This document shows, piece after piece, positions 47,917 to 57,042 of a DNA stretch of 64,000 bases. The notes below the pieces were generated by a model. The model worked only from the letters and a program-made list of their open reading frames with translations. It was not told the DNA's origin and did no database searches. Each line of letters begins with the position of its first letter. Position 1 is the stretch's first letter. Made by a program: the position numbers and the translations under genes. Source of the stretch: Photobacterium sanguinicancri (GTDB taxonomy: Bacteria > Pseudomonadota > Gammaproteobacteria > Enterobacterales > Vibrionaceae); contig NZ_AP024850.1 of the NCBI RefSeq assembly GCF_024346675.1, positions 3,534,001-3,598,000 on the forward strand. Direction: 5' to 3'.

Positions 47917-49683
47917 ATGCCGAAAATGACGCCCCCAACTCTCGCCAAGCTCACTCTCAGCTTGGCGTTTGTTTTTTCTAGCTCCTCACTTTTTGCCAGC
48001 CAAACCACAGACAGCATCGCCCCAGAAGCGGCGACAGGTTTACAACAACAAACGCTGGTCAAAGGCACTGAATGGATGGTGGCCGCTGCCAATCCATTGG
48101 CCAGTGATGCAGGGGCGCAAATGCTGCGCCAAGGCGGGAATGCGATTGATGCCATGATTGCCACCCAGCTCGTACTTGGCTTAGTGGAGCCGCAATCATC
48201 GGGCATTGGTGGCGGCGCCTTCTTGGTCTATTGGGATGCAAAAAAGCAAGCGATGACCACCTTTGATGGCCGTGAAACCGCACCTTATGCTGTCACCCCC
48301 ATTTTGTTTCAAGACAACAAAGGCCAACCGTTAAAGTTCTTTGATGCCGTGGTAGGCGGACGGTCTGTGGGCACGCCGGGCACCGTCAAATTGCTTTGGC
48401 ACACCCACCAGCGTTTAGGGAAATTAAAATGGAAAGATCTGTTTGCGCCAGCACTCAAACTGGCACAGAAAGGGTTTCCTGTCAGCCCTCGCTTGGCGTC
48501 ACTCGTCGAGAAAGACCAAGAATATCTTCAACGTTTCGCCCCAACCAAAGCCTACTTTTTTAACGATGATGGCACCCCAATTCAAGCAGGGCAACAACTC
48601 AAAAATCCTGAATACGCCAAGACACTGCGCCTAATCGCCGATCAAGGTGCGACCGCCTTTTACCACGGTCAGATCGCCAAAGACATCGTCAAAACAGTGC
48701 GGAGCGTGGAAGAAAACCCTGGGGTATTGAGCGCCATGGATTTCGCCACTTACCAAGTGAAAGAACGTCCTGCGGTGTGCGCCCCTTACCGCCAGTACAG
48801 TATCTGTGGCATGGGACCTCCGAGCTCTGGGGCACTCACGCTCGGGCAAATCATGAGCATGCTAAGCTATTATCCGCTCGATAAAATGGGGGCCAGTGAT
48901 GTCCACAGCTGGCGCTTACTTGGCGATGCTTCACGCCTCGCTTTTGCCGATCGAGGCCGTTATATGGCCGATAGCGACTATGTGCCGATGCCTACCAAAG
49001 GCTTGCTCGCCGATGACTATATTGAAGAGCGCGCGAAGTTACTTAAGGGTAATCAGGTACTAACAAAAGCAGAAGCCGGTATGCCGACTTGGAACTACGC
49101 CAACACCTACGCGCCAGATGAATCCATAGAGCTGCCCTCCACCAGCCATTTCACTATTGTCGATAAAGATCGCAATGTCGTATCCATGACCACCACGATA
49201 GAAAATGGCTTTGGCTCTCGCTTAATGGTACGGGGATTCTTGCTCAACAATGAGCTGACCGACTTTTCTTTCCGCAGCCATGTCGATGGTATTCCCATTG
49301 CTAATCGCATTGAGCCAGGCAAACGCCCTCGCTCATCGATGGCACCGACTATCGTGTTAGAAGATGGGGAACCACGCTTAGCCGTTGGTTCACCCGGTGG
49401 CAGTCAGATTATTGGGTATGTCGCTAAAACTTTGGTCGGCCATCTCGATTGGGGGCTCGATTTACAGCAGGCCATCAACTTACCTAACATGAACAACCGC
49501 TTTGGTGCTTTTGAGCTAGAACAAGACACCAATGCTGAACTCTGGGCGCCAAAATTAGAGCGATTAGGCTTTGATGTGAAAATAAAGCCGCTTAACTCTG
49601 GGGTACAAGCAATCCGCATTGACGGCAAAAACCTGATTGGCGCCGCCGATCCACGTCGCGAAGGCAAAGTCGTCGCCCAGTAA
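47917..49683 (+). CDS. ggt: Gamma-glutamyltransferase
   Basis: GGT is a periplasmic enzyme that cleaves glutathione and transfers gamma-glutamyl groups. It is made as a proenzyme that cuts itself before the catalytic Thr. It has 588 residues. The signal peptide is near 1-28, and the large subunit includes GGNAIDAMIATQLVLGLVEPQ and SSGIGGGAF. The cleavage site precedes Thr409 (LPS-TSHFTIVDKDRNVVSMT), and the small subunit carries SSMAPTIV and GSPGGSQII. All key motifs are intact. It is monocistronic; the terminator after it mainly serves uvrD. Confidence 0.95.
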   Translation: MPKMTPPTLAKLTLSLAFVFSSSSLFASQTTDSIAPEAATGLQQQTLVKGTEWMVAAANPLASDAGAQMLRQGGNAIDAMIATQLVLGLVEPQSSGIGGGAFLVYWDAKKQAMTTFDGRETAPYAVTPILFQDNKGQPLKFFDAVVGGRSVGTPGTVKLLWHTHQRLGKLKWKDLFAPALKLAQKGFPVSPRLASLVEKDQEYLQRFAPTKAYFFNDDGTPIQAGQQLKNPEYAKTLRLIADQGATAFYHGQIAKDIVKTVRSVEENPGVLSAMDFATYQVKERPAVCAPYRQYSICGMGPPSSGALTLGQIMSMLSYYPLDKMGASDVHSWRLLGDASRLAFADRGRYMADSDYVPMPTKGLLADDYIEERAKLLKGNQVLTKAEAGMPTWNYANTYAPDESIELPSTSHFTIVDKDRNVVSMTTTIENGFGSRLMVRGFLLNNELTDFSFRSHVDGIPIANRIEPGKRPRSSMAPTIVLEDGEPRLAVGSPGGSQIIGYVAKTLVGHLDWGLDLQQAINLPNMNNRFGAFELEQDTNAELWAPKLERLGFDVKIKPLNSGVQAIRIDGKNLIGAADPRREGKVVAQ

Positions 49684-49732
49684 TAACGCGCACCTGTAAT
49701 ACCTTGTAATAAGCGCGCCTGCACCTACCAAC

Positions 49733-49764
49733 AAAAAGCCCGCGATATTTTCATATCGCGGGCT
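49733..49764. terminator. Terminator between ggt and uvrD
   Basis: A perfect 12-bp stem AGCCCGCGATAT / ATATCGCGGGCT with loop TTTC is followed by T5 on the minus strand (for uvrD) and by a weak T-rich tail on plus (for ggt). Confidence 0.9.
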
Positions 49765-49791
49765 GTTCATTATTTAACACATACGCTGTGA

Positions 49792-51963
49792 TTACATCGG
49801 ATCAAGCTTGGCGTATTGGGTTACCAACCACTTAATCCCTTCACCGTTAAAGGCGACTTGCACGCGACTTTGCGCACCACTGCCTTCAAAGTTGATAATT
49901 GTCCCCTCACCAAATTTCGGATGCTGAACACGCTGGCCTAAGCTAAATCCGGTTTGGTTAAAGTTGTCGTTCACCGTAGTTTGGCTAAAGCGCCCACCAG
50001 TCGCTGGGCGCGACACTTGCGCCTTCATGCGGACTTCTTCGACATGCTGCTCGGGGATCTCCCGAATAAAACGTGACGGCTTGTGGTAATTATCTTTACC
50101 GTATAAGCGGCGCATTTCAGCATGGGTGATGTAGAGCTTTTTCATGGCGCGGGTCATGCCCACGTAACACAAACGACGCTCTTCTTCTAACCGACCCACT
50201 TCTTCGGTCGTGCGAGAACTCGGGAACATGCCCTCTTCAACGCCGACCATAAAGACCACTGGGAACTCCAAACCTTTGGCACTGTGCATTGTCATCAGCT
50301 GCACAGCATCATCAAACTCATCGGCTTGGCCTTCACCCGCTTCCAGTGCCGCATGCGACAAGAACGCCGATAACGGACTCATCTCTTCGGCTTCTTCTGG
50401 TACTTCAAACTGACGGGTTGCGGTCACCAGCTCTTCCAAGTTTTCGATCCGCGCTTGCGCTTTTTCGCCTTTCTCTTGCTCGTACATCGCACGTAAGCCA
50501 GAGTTTCGGATCACTTCATCGGTTTGCTGGTACATAGGTAACTCAGCAGTATCGTCTTCTAACGCGTTCACCAATTCGATGAAACGACGTAGCGCATTGG
50601 CCGCACGGCCTGCGAGCACTTGTTCTTCAAGCAAGGAAATACTCGCCTGCCACATCGTCATGCCACGATCACGCGCCGCTAAACGAATAGTTTCTAAAGT
50701 GCGATCACCAATGCCACGCGTTGGGGTATTCACCACCCGCTCAAACGACGCATCATCGTTACGATTGCTCATTAAGCGCAAGTAAGACAATGCATCTTTA
50801 ATTTCTTGGCGTTCGAAGAAACGCATCCCGCCGTAAATACGGTAAGGCATACCCGCTTGGATTAAGGCTTCTTCCAACACGCGCGATTGGGCATTACTAC
50901 GGTACAAGAATGCCGTGTCTTTCAACACCCCACCTTGTTCACGCCACTCTTTGATTTTACCGACCGCAAAGCGAGCTTCATCAAGCTCGTTAAACGCCGA
51001 GTAAATTGAGATCAAATCGCCTTCGGCACCGTCGGTCCACAAACTCTTGCCCATACGCTCATTGTTATTGGCAATCAGTTCATTGGCCGCTTTTAGAATA
51101 TTCCCTGTCGAACGGTAGTTTTGCTCGAGGAAAATAGATGACGCCCCTTGGAAATCATTCAAGAAACGTTGAATATTCTCAACTTTCGCCCCACGCCAAC
51201 CGTAGATAGATTGGTCATCATCACCGACGATCATCACATTACAATCTGGTCCCGCCATTAGGCGTAACCATGCAAATTGGATGTTGTTGGTATCTTGGAA
51301 TTCGTCGACCAAAATATGCTTAAAGCGCGCTTGGTAATGCTCACGAATATGTTTGTTATCGCGGATTAACTCAAAGGCACGCAGCAATAATTCAGCAAAA
51401 TCGACTAAACCAGCACGATCACAGGCTTCTTGATACGCGGTGTATAAACGCAGCCAGGTTTGTTCAACCGGGTCGTTGAAGGTATCGATATGTTTCGGGC
51501 GTAGCCCTTCGTCTTTTTTACCGTTGATGTACCATACCGCCTGACGGGCAGGCCATTGTTTTTCATCAAGGTTATGCAGCTTAATCAGACGGCGCATCAA
51601 ACGCATCTGATCATCAGAATCAAGGATATTGAAGTCTTCAGGCAAACGCGCTTCAAGATAATGCGCCCGTAGCATGCGGTGACATAGACCATGGAAAGTA
51701 CCATTCCACATGCCCGCCGATGAGCCATGCATTAGCTCGTTAATACGGCCTCGCATTTCTGCCGCCGCTTTATTGGTAAAGGTCACCGACATAATCGAAT
51801 ACGGTGACGCTTGCTCAATCGACATTAACCAAGCAATACGATGAACCAGCACCCGTGTTTTACCACTGCCCGCACCTGCCAGCACTAAGTGGTTACCTAA
51901 CGGTGCTGCCACCGCTTCGCGTTGTTTGTCATTAAGACCATCTAACAGGAGTGATACGTCCAT
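49792..51963 (-). CDS. uvrD: DNA helicase II (UvrD)
   Basis: UvrD is a 3'-5' helicase of nucleotide excision and mismatch repair. It has 723 residues. Walker A is GAGSGKT near 29-35, with FTNKAAAEM, Walker B DEFQDTN, GDDDQSIYGWRGA, LEQNYRS, TMHSAKGLEFP and VGMTRA. The C-terminal tail (FGEGTIINFEGSGAQSRVQVAF) is the Tudor-like domain. ATG 51963 begins MDVSLLLDGLND as in E. coli (MDVSYLL); another ATG two codons upstream is possible. A LexA box lies just upstream. Confidence 0.97.
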   Translation of the reverse strand: MDVSLLLDGLNDKQREAVAAPLGNHLVLAGAGSGKTRVLVHRIAWLMSIEQASPYSIMSVTFTNKAAAEMRGRINELMHGSSAGMWNGTFHGLCHRMLRAHYLEARLPEDFNILDSDDQMRLMRRLIKLHNLDEKQWPARQAVWYINGKKDEGLRPKHIDTFNDPVEQTWLRLYTAYQEACDRAGLVDFAELLLRAFELIRDNKHIREHYQARFKHILVDEFQDTNNIQFAWLRLMAGPDCNVMIVGDDDQSIYGWRGAKVENIQRFLNDFQGASSIFLEQNYRSTGNILKAANELIANNNERMGKSLWTDGAEGDLISIYSAFNELDEARFAVGKIKEWREQGGVLKDTAFLYRSNAQSRVLEEALIQAGMPYRIYGGMRFFERQEIKDALSYLRLMSNRNDDASFERVVNTPTRGIGDRTLETIRLAARDRGMTMWQASISLLEEQVLAGRAANALRRFIELVNALEDDTAELPMYQQTDEVIRNSGLRAMYEQEKGEKAQARIENLEELVTATRQFEVPEEAEEMSPLSAFLSHAALEAGEGQADEFDDAVQLMTMHSAKGLEFPVVFMVGVEEGMFPSSRTTEEVGRLEEERRLCYVGMTRAMKKLYITHAEMRRLYGKDNYHKPSRFIREIPEQHVEEVRMKAQVSRPATGGRFSQTTVNDNFNQTGFSLGQRVQHPKFGEGTIINFEGSGAQSRVQVAFNGEGIKWLVTQYAKLDPM

Positions 51964-51990
51964 CGCCATCTACTGGTTATTTATACAATG

Positions 51991-52006
51991 CTGTCGATTA
52001 TAACAG
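51991..52006. promoter_or_regulatory. LexA (SOS) box upstream of uvrD
   Basis: CTGT-CGATTATA-ACAG has perfect outer tetramers and an AT-rich centre, 28 bases before the uvrD start. SOS induction of uvrD is well known in E. coli. Confidence 0.9.
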
Positions 52007-52196
52007 CTCCATTTCAGAATACTCTGAGAAGTTATCAGTGATTCAACCTCTTGCTGACTATTTTTTGTTCTATGCTTGGAACTAGCGGAAAGTTACACCT
52101 AAGTAAATTAATTGTAAAAAAGGTGAAATTATTTTCTTGCTACCCCTTTCTTATGTTCCGAGAGCGCAAAAAGCGCCATTAAAAACCAAAAGGAAA

Positions 52197-52216
52197 TGTT
52201 GCTACATCAAGCAACA
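52197..52216 (+). other. Leader hairpin upstream of bufA
   Basis: TGTTGCT and AGCAACA form a perfect seven-base stem around ACATCA, 24 bases before the bufA ATG. It lies just upstream of the Shine-Dalgarno and could stabilise or control the mRNA. No known metal-responsive operator is evident in the 230-base spacer back to uvrD. Confidence 0.45.
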
Positions 52217-52240
52217 GTCAGCGTATAAAGAGGAATTACT

Positions 52241-52504
52241 ATGAAGAAGACAAATATCGCCCTAGCCACTGCTGTTACTGGTCTTATTGCACTTGCAGGT
52301 ACTATGGCTTCAACGTCAGCTGTTGCGGCTGATGGCGCAAAAGAGAAATGCTACGGCGTCGCTAAAGCAGGTAAAAATGATTGTGCGACTAAGACGAGTT
52401 CATGTGCTGGTACATCTAAAGTCGATGGTCAGAAAGATGCCTTCATCATGGTACCAAAAGGTTTATGTGACCGTCTGTCTGGTAGCGCTTCAGAGGCGAA
52501 ATAA
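52241..52504 (+). CDS. bufA: Bufferin-type metallophore precursor (DUF2282)
   Basis: This is the precursor of a ribosomally made, modified copper-binding peptide. It has 87 residues: a Sec signal peptide (1 to about 30, cleavage after AVAA) and a mature part with four cysteines, C37 (EKCYG), C48 (NDC), C55 (SSCAG) and C76 (GLC). This spacing is the DUF2282/bufferin signature. In the characterised Caulobacter system the two central cysteines are turned into thiooxazole rings by the BufB-BufC pair. AGAGGA lies about eight bases before the ATG. The bufB start follows the stop codon without a gap. Confidence 0.93.
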   Translation: MKKTNIALATAVTGLIALAGTMASTSAVAADGAKEKCYGVAKAGKNDCATKTSSCAGTSKVDGQKDAFIMVPKGLCDRLSGSASEAK

Positions 52505-53365
52505 TTGAGCAGACTGACACAGCAACAGATGGTTGGGGTGGGCTTACGCTCCCCCCACATCTTACAAATCATCGAACAGCGCCCCAACATTGGCTGGCTT
52601 GAAATCCATAGTGAAAATTACTTCAATCCCCATTCCACTGCGCGTGAACAGCTTCGAGAAATAGTAAACCACTACCCCATCAGCTGCCACGGAATTGGGT
52701 TATCACTGGGGTCTACTGATCCGTTGGATAAACAACACCTCAAACAGCTCAAGCACTTAGTGGATGAAGTAAATCCAATTGCGGTATCGGATCATTTAAG
52801 TTGGAGTTCGGTCGACGGCCAGTATTTTAATGATTTACTGCCACTGCCCTACACCGAAGAGGCCTTAGCAAATTTTTGCCATAAGGTTGAGCAAGTTCAA
52901 GATTACTTAGGGCGAGAGTTTCTGGTTGAGAACCCCTCGAGCTATCTCAGCTTTCGCCATTCAGCGATCCCCGAGTGGGAGTTTCTGCACGAAGTACAAC
53001 AGCGCACTGGCTGCGGTTTATTGCTCGATTTCAATAATATTTACGTCAGTAGCTTTAACCATGGCTTTGATTGCCAGCAATATATCAGCGCGCTCAACCC
53101 AGCTGCCGTCAAAGAGATTCACCTCGCAGGCTTTACGGTAAAAGAGTTTGAACAAGGTGAGATTTGGATCGACACCCATAGCCGCCCAGTCAGTAAACCC
53201 GTCTGGTTACTCTATCAGCTGTGGATCCGCCAGCATGGCGCAGTTCCGACCCTGATTGAGTGGGATCTAGATATACCTGAATTAGATGTTTTGTTGGCAG
53301 AGGCCCATAAAGCAACCACCATTATTACGCAGGAGGCGCACTATGGAAAAATCACCCTCCCCTGA
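52505..53365 (+). CDS. bufB: DUF692 multinuclear iron enzyme (BufB/MbnB family)
   Basis: This is a TIM-barrel oxygenase of the MbnB/BufB family that modifies cysteines of the precursor peptide. It has 286 residues. Conserved metal-ligand segments are visible in order: WLEIHSENYF, SCHGIGLSLGS, VSDHLSW, FLVENPSSYLSF, LLLDFNNIYVSS, EIHLAG, WIDTHSRPV and TLIEWDLDIPE. The start is TTG at 52505, eight bases after AGAGG at the end of bufA. An internal ATG (52529) would remove eight residues. It overlaps bufC by 23 bases. Confidence 0.93.
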   Translation: MSRLTQQQMVGVGLRSPHILQIIEQRPNIGWLEIHSENYFNPHSTAREQLREIVNHYPISCHGIGLSLGSTDPLDKQHLKQLKHLVDEVNPIAVSDHLSWSSVDGQYFNDLLPLPYTEEALANFCHKVEQVQDYLGREFLVENPSSYLSFRHSAIPEWEFLHEVQQRTGCGLLLDFNNIYVSSFNHGFDCQQYISALNPAAVKEIHLAGFTVKEFEQGEIWIDTHSRPVSKPVWLLYQLWIRQHGAVPTLIEWDLDIPELDVLLAEAHKATTIITQEAHYGKITLP

Positions 53366-54131
53366 TTCAGCACCCGCTTTGCACCAATTACAGCAAGACT
53401 TTTCGACGGCCTTGCACTATCAACCCAGCGATGTGACCGAGCATATTCAGGTGGGCCGCTTTCCCGCCGACCAACTCATTCAGGTATATCGCAATAATTT
53501 CGTCGTAAGTCTATGCGAAGTACTTGAAGCAACCTACCCCTGTACCCAGGCGGTAATTGGTGAAGAGTGCTTTACCCAATTAGCCCGCCAGCATGTGCTC
53601 AATTACCCTCTCAAGCAAGGTGACGTAACACCATACGGTGCGTGTTTCGGTAATACAGTATGTACTCATCCCAGCTTATTAGAAGCGGTGCCTTATCTAG
53701 TCGAATTAATTCAACTGGAATGGCTGATCGACAGCGCGAATCAGCACCCTTGCCATGCCATCAACTTCCCCTTCGAGAAATTACAATATCTCACCGAAGA
53801 CAATATCGCCCACGCAACGCTAACGGTGCCTGAGCATACCTATTTACTGGATGCTAACTACCCAGTCGGCAGTATCTGGCATATGGTCCATCAAGATAAG
53901 GTCGAAGAGATCGATCTCACCCAAGCCGAGTCGGTCATTATTCAACATCACCCCGAGCAGCTATCAGTGCTTACCACCACCCCCGCCGCCACCGCGCTGG
54001 TGCAATTAAGCCAACAAGGTCGTTCACTAGGGGAAGCCACTGCGGCAATGATGGCAATACTCGGCGAATTGATCCAACAGCAGGTTTTTTCAGACATTCA
54101 AGGATTGCCACAGGGAGATAGCGCATGCTGA
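53343..54131 (+). CDS. bufC: DUF2063 partner protein (BufC)
   Basis: BufC is the partner that brings the precursor to the DUF692 enzyme. It has 262 residues. The N-terminal DUF2063 domain (about 10-105; QLIQVYRNNFVVSLCEVLEATYPCTQAVIGEECF) is the recognisable part and was earlier called a putative DNA-binding domain. The rest is a mixed alpha-beta region. GGAGG seven bases upstream selects the ATG at 53343; the open frame extends further but inside bufB. Its end overlaps the DoxX gene by seven bases. Confidence 0.9.
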   Translation: MEKSPSPDSAPALHQLQQDFSTALHYQPSDVTEHIQVGRFPADQLIQVYRNNFVVSLCEVLEATYPCTQAVIGEECFTQLARQHVLNYPLKQGDVTPYGACFGNTVCTHPSLLEAVPYLVELIQLEWLIDSANQHPCHAINFPFEKLQYLTEDNIAHATLTVPEHTYLLDANYPVGSIWHMVHQDKVEEIDLTQAESVIIQHHPEQLSVLTTTPAATALVQLSQQGRSLGEATAAMMAILGELIQQQVFSDIQGLPQGDSAC

Positions 54132-54583
54132 ATTTTATGAAACACATCGATGGGGTCGCTAAACGGATCACCGATCCCCTGATCCCTTTTCTATTGCTCT
54201 TTACTCGCCTGTGGGTCGCATGGGTCTTTTTTAAATCAGGAATGGTGAAATATTCCAGCTGGGACAGCACCCTGTATTTATTTGAATTTGAATACCAAGT
54301 TCCACTTATTCCGTGGCAATTAGCCGCCTACATGGGGACAGCGGCAGAATTAATTTTACCGGCTTTCTTAGTACTTGGGTTATTTACCCGTCCAATGGCG
54401 TTGGTGCTGTTTGTGTTTAACATTATCGCCGTAGTGTCCTATCCCTTACTGTGGGAGAAAGGTTTTTTCGACCACCAGCTATGGGGCATGATGATGCTAG
54501 TGAACGTCTTCTGGGGGGCTGGCTTATTCTCGGTAGACAAACTGATCAGCAGCGAACCGAAAAAACACAGCGCACTGCAATAA
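54125..54583 (+). CDS. DoxX-family membrane protein of the bufferin operon
   Basis: This is a 152-residue integral membrane protein with four helices (about 17-40, 60-82, 88-108, 118-136). It has DoxX-type motifs LLFTRLWVAWVFFKSGMVK and ELILPAFLVLGLFTRPMA. DoxX proteins are often the last gene of bufferin operons; their task there is not settled (redox or membrane support are suggestions). It overlaps bufC and is followed by a terminator. Confidence 0.9.
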   Translation: MLNFMKHIDGVAKRITDPLIPFLLLFTRLWVAWVFFKSGMVKYSSWDSTLYLFEFEYQVPLIPWQLAAYMGTAAELILPAFLVLGLFTRPMALVLFVFNIIAVVSYPLLWEKGFFDHQLWGMMMLVNVFWGAGLFSVDKLISSEPKKHSALQ

Positions 54584-54620
54584 AGCCTTTCCTGACGAGA
54601 CACAACAAAAAAAAGCTCAA

Positions 54621-54650
54621 TAAAAAAGGCGACGTGAATAACGTCGCCTT
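54621..54650. terminator. Bidirectional terminator between the bufferin operon and yigB
   Basis: A perfect ten-base stem AAGGCGACGT / ACGTCGCCTT with loop GAATA has a strong T run on minus and a weaker T-rich tail on plus. It lies 38 bases after the DoxX stop and 27 bases after the yigB stop. Confidence 0.88.
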
Positions 54651-54676
54651 GTTGTTTCTGTTCACTTGCTTATTCG

Positions 54677-55399
54677 CTATTCAGCGACCACATCCAATAA
54701 TGCCGCCAACGATGATATCTCAATATCGGGTAACCGACGGGCGCGCGGCTCACGATGCAAACAACGGTTAAGATCGTTAAACCAGCAGGCTTGATAGCCA
54801 TTCAATAAGGCACCACTAACATCGGTATGTAAGTGATCGCCGACATGGAGAATATTTTCACAAGGTACACCAATGAGCTGAGCAGCCCGAACAAACATAT
54901 CAGGCGCGGGTTTAGCCGCCCCATCACGACCTGCCTGTAATAGGTGGCTAAAATAGCCACTCAAGCCAATCTTATCAGCATCCACGTTACCATTGGTGAT
55001 GGCCACTAACGGCACGCGTTGGGCTAACAATGCCAGCACACGGTGGGTCTCTGGCGGGACATCAACCTGATTACGGACTGCCAACACTGTCGCGACACCG
55101 TCGTTTGCGGCTTGAGTCGCTTGATTGAGCGAATAACCTAACTGCATTAAGCCTATTTTCAATAACTCAAAACGCCAAAGGGTCACATCATGGCGCAACC
55201 AAGGGTCGATGTTCGCCAACCGCAACTTTAACGCCATCCAATCGGCAACGGTCAGCATGCGTGACACTGGGTGCTTCGAATGCAACCAGTCATACATCGC
55301 CTGCTCGGCACGACGGATAACAGGGCGGTTATCGTAAAGTGTATCGTCTAAATCAAAGGTTAAGGCTTTGATTGGCTTTAAAGGTCGGTAAAACTGCAT
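54677..55399 (-). CDS. yigB: HAD phosphatase YigB
   Basis: YigB is a haloacid-dehalogenase phosphatase that can act on the riboflavin intermediate 5-amino-6-(5-phosphoribitylamino)uracil. It has 240 residues. HAD motif I is DLDDTL (near 16), motif II is AITNGN, the lysine region is AGRDGAAKPAPDMF and motif IV is HVGDHLHTDVSGA. It starts 15 bases after xerC and is the last gene of the lptM-lysA-dapF-DUF484-xerC-yigB run. Confidence 0.93.
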   Translation of the reverse strand: MQFYRPLKPIKALTFDLDDTLYDNRPVIRRAEQAMYDWLHSKHPVSRMLTVADWMALKLRLANIDPWLRHDVTLWRFELLKIGLMQLGYSLNQATQAANDGVATVLAVRNQVDVPPETHRVLALLAQRVPLVAITNGNVDADKIGLSGYFSHLLQAGRDGAAKPAPDMFVRAAQLIGVPCENILHVGDHLHTDVSGALLNGYQACWFNDLNRCLHREPRARRLPDIEISSLAALLDVVAE

Positions 55400-55414
55400 T
55401 ACTCGCTCAACACA

Positions 55415-56329
55415 TTATTTATTGCCGCGCTTGGCACGTGGATGGGATTCATCGTACACCTTCGCAAGGTGTTGAAAATCAAGATGGGTATAGATTTGGG
55501 TCGTTGATAGGTTCGCGTGACCCAGTAGTTCTTGTACCGCACGTAAATCCCCGCTCGATTCCAGCATATGGGTAGCAAAGCTGTGGCGGAGTTTATGCGG
55601 GCTAATGTGGCTCGACACTGATTGTTTCTGCCCCCATTCAGCCATCCGTTTTTGAACATTACGGGTCGAAATACGGGTACCTAGCTTAGAAACAAATAAC
55701 GCAGGTTCACCTGCACTCGCCAATTGGCCACGAACTTTTAGCCATTTTGCCACCCATTCACGGGCAAGACCTGCAAACGGCACTATCCGCTCTTTATCAC
55801 CTTTACCTATCACGCGAAGATCGCCTTTGCTTAAACTGATGTCACGAACATTCACGCCGACAATTTCAGCTAAACGTAATCCCGCGCCATACATCAATTC
55901 CATCAAAGCACGATCACGAATCGATAATGGATCATCCTCGTTCACATTCAGCAGCTGATCCATTTCATCGACGTCGAGGTTTTTCGGTAGCGGCCGCGCT
56001 TTACGCGGTGCCGATACCCCTTTCGCTGGATTGGCAGCTAGCACTTTAATCTGAACTAAATAATCAAAGAAGCTGCGCAGCGCCGATAAACGCATCGATA
56101 AACTACTGGCTTTTAAGCCATCGCGCATGCCTTTACTCGCAAGCTGACGTACCCAGCCAGCATCCACTTGCTGCCAATCTGTCACGCCGAGCACCACTAG
56201 CTGCTCTGCCATGGTCGTTAACTGACGCTTATAGTTATGCTGAGTATGTAAGCTCAGTTCACGCTCACTACGAATATACTCGTAAAAGCGATTAAGCGAC
56301 TTTTCTAAGCTCACGGGTAACCCACTCAC
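55415..56329 (-). CDS. xerC: Tyrosine recombinase XerC
   Basis: XerC acts with XerD at dif to resolve chromosome dimers. It has 304 residues. An N-terminal SAM-like core-binding domain (about 10-100) is followed by the catalytic domain with Arg in [11 protein letters not shown], Lys near VIGKGDKE, His-x-x-Arg in [12 protein letters not shown], His in LGHANLSTT and the nucleophile Tyr in QIYTHLDF. All five are intact. It overlaps DUF484 by four bases. Confidence 0.97.
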   Translation of the reverse strand: MSGLPVSLEKSLNRFYEYIRSERELSLHTQHNYKRQLTTMAEQLVVLGVTDWQQVDAGWVRQLASKGMRDGLKASSLSMRLSALRSFFDYLVQIKVLAANPAKGVSAPRKARPLPKNLDVDEMDQLLNVNEDDPLSIRDRALMELMYGAGLRLAEIVGVNVRDISLSKGDLRVIGKGDKERIVPFAGLAREWVAKWLKVRGQLASAGEPALFVSKLGTRISTRNVQKRMAEWGQKQSVSSHISPHKLRHSFATHMLESSGDLRAVQELLGHANLSTTQIYTHLDFQHLAKVYDESHPRAKRGNK

Positions 56330-57042
56330 TCAAATATCTCACGGCTGTATTCCCAGTGGCTGATCAAACGCGAAATGATCAACGCCAACTGTTCAACAAA
56401 CAAGGTATCCATATTGGGCTGAAAATGCCCGCCATCGGCACTTGAGAAACTCAAGACTCCAATCGGACGGTCTAGTCCTAGCGGTAACACCACAAATGAA
56501 CCTAATTGTGGTGGTTGCTCAAACAGCATTTCACTCTCTTTTTTACGCAAGCGGCCTAAATACACCGAGCGACGAGACATATGTGAAACACGGAAAGATT
56601 CAAACTCGCGACGATCTAAAAATAAGTTATCGTCCATGCTATCGAACAAACGCAAACTGTATTCAAGGTTCAATTCAGTGGTTAATTCATCCAGCACGAG
56701 CAAAGCTTGATAGATATTGTGAGTTTGGAACAACTTCACCTGTGCTTGTGAAAATAACGCATGTAAGTCGCTATTTTTCGCGGCGATATCCACTAAGCGC
56801 GTAATGTTGCCTTCCAGTTCATTCACTCTATGGCGTAAACGCTCAAGCTGGATTTCAACCAAAGACACTACGCCACGTTCACTTTGTGGTATGTGCAAAT
56901 ACGCCAGCAAATCAGGCTGGCGTAAAAAGAACTCAGGGTGACTCAGTAAATACTCCGCCACCGCTTCATCGTGTAATTTGTCATTCAACGGGGTGTCTGA
57001 CACCACTTCGGTCAGTTCATCCAGTTGCGATACATCGGTCAT
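56326..57042 (-). CDS. DUF484 family protein
   Basis: This is a 238-residue protein with a GAF-like C-terminal domain ([21 protein letters not shown]) and an N-terminal helical part ([22 protein letters not shown], then [15 protein letters not shown]). DUF484 proteins sit between dapF and xerC in many gammaproteobacteria (YigA in E. coli). Their function is unknown. It overlaps dapF and xerC by four bases each. Confidence 0.9.
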   Translation of the reverse strand: MTDVSQLDELTEVVSDTPLNDKLHDEAVAEYLLSHPEFFLRQPDLLAYLHIPQSERGVVSLVEIQLERLRHRVNELEGNITRLVDIAAKNSDLHALFSQAQVKLFQTHNIYQALLVLDELTTELNLEYSLRLFDSMDDNLFLDRREFESFRVSHMSRRSVYLGRLRKKESEMLFEQPPQLGSFVVLPLGLDRPIGVLSFSSADGGHFQPNMDTLFVEQLALIISRLISHWEYSREIFE

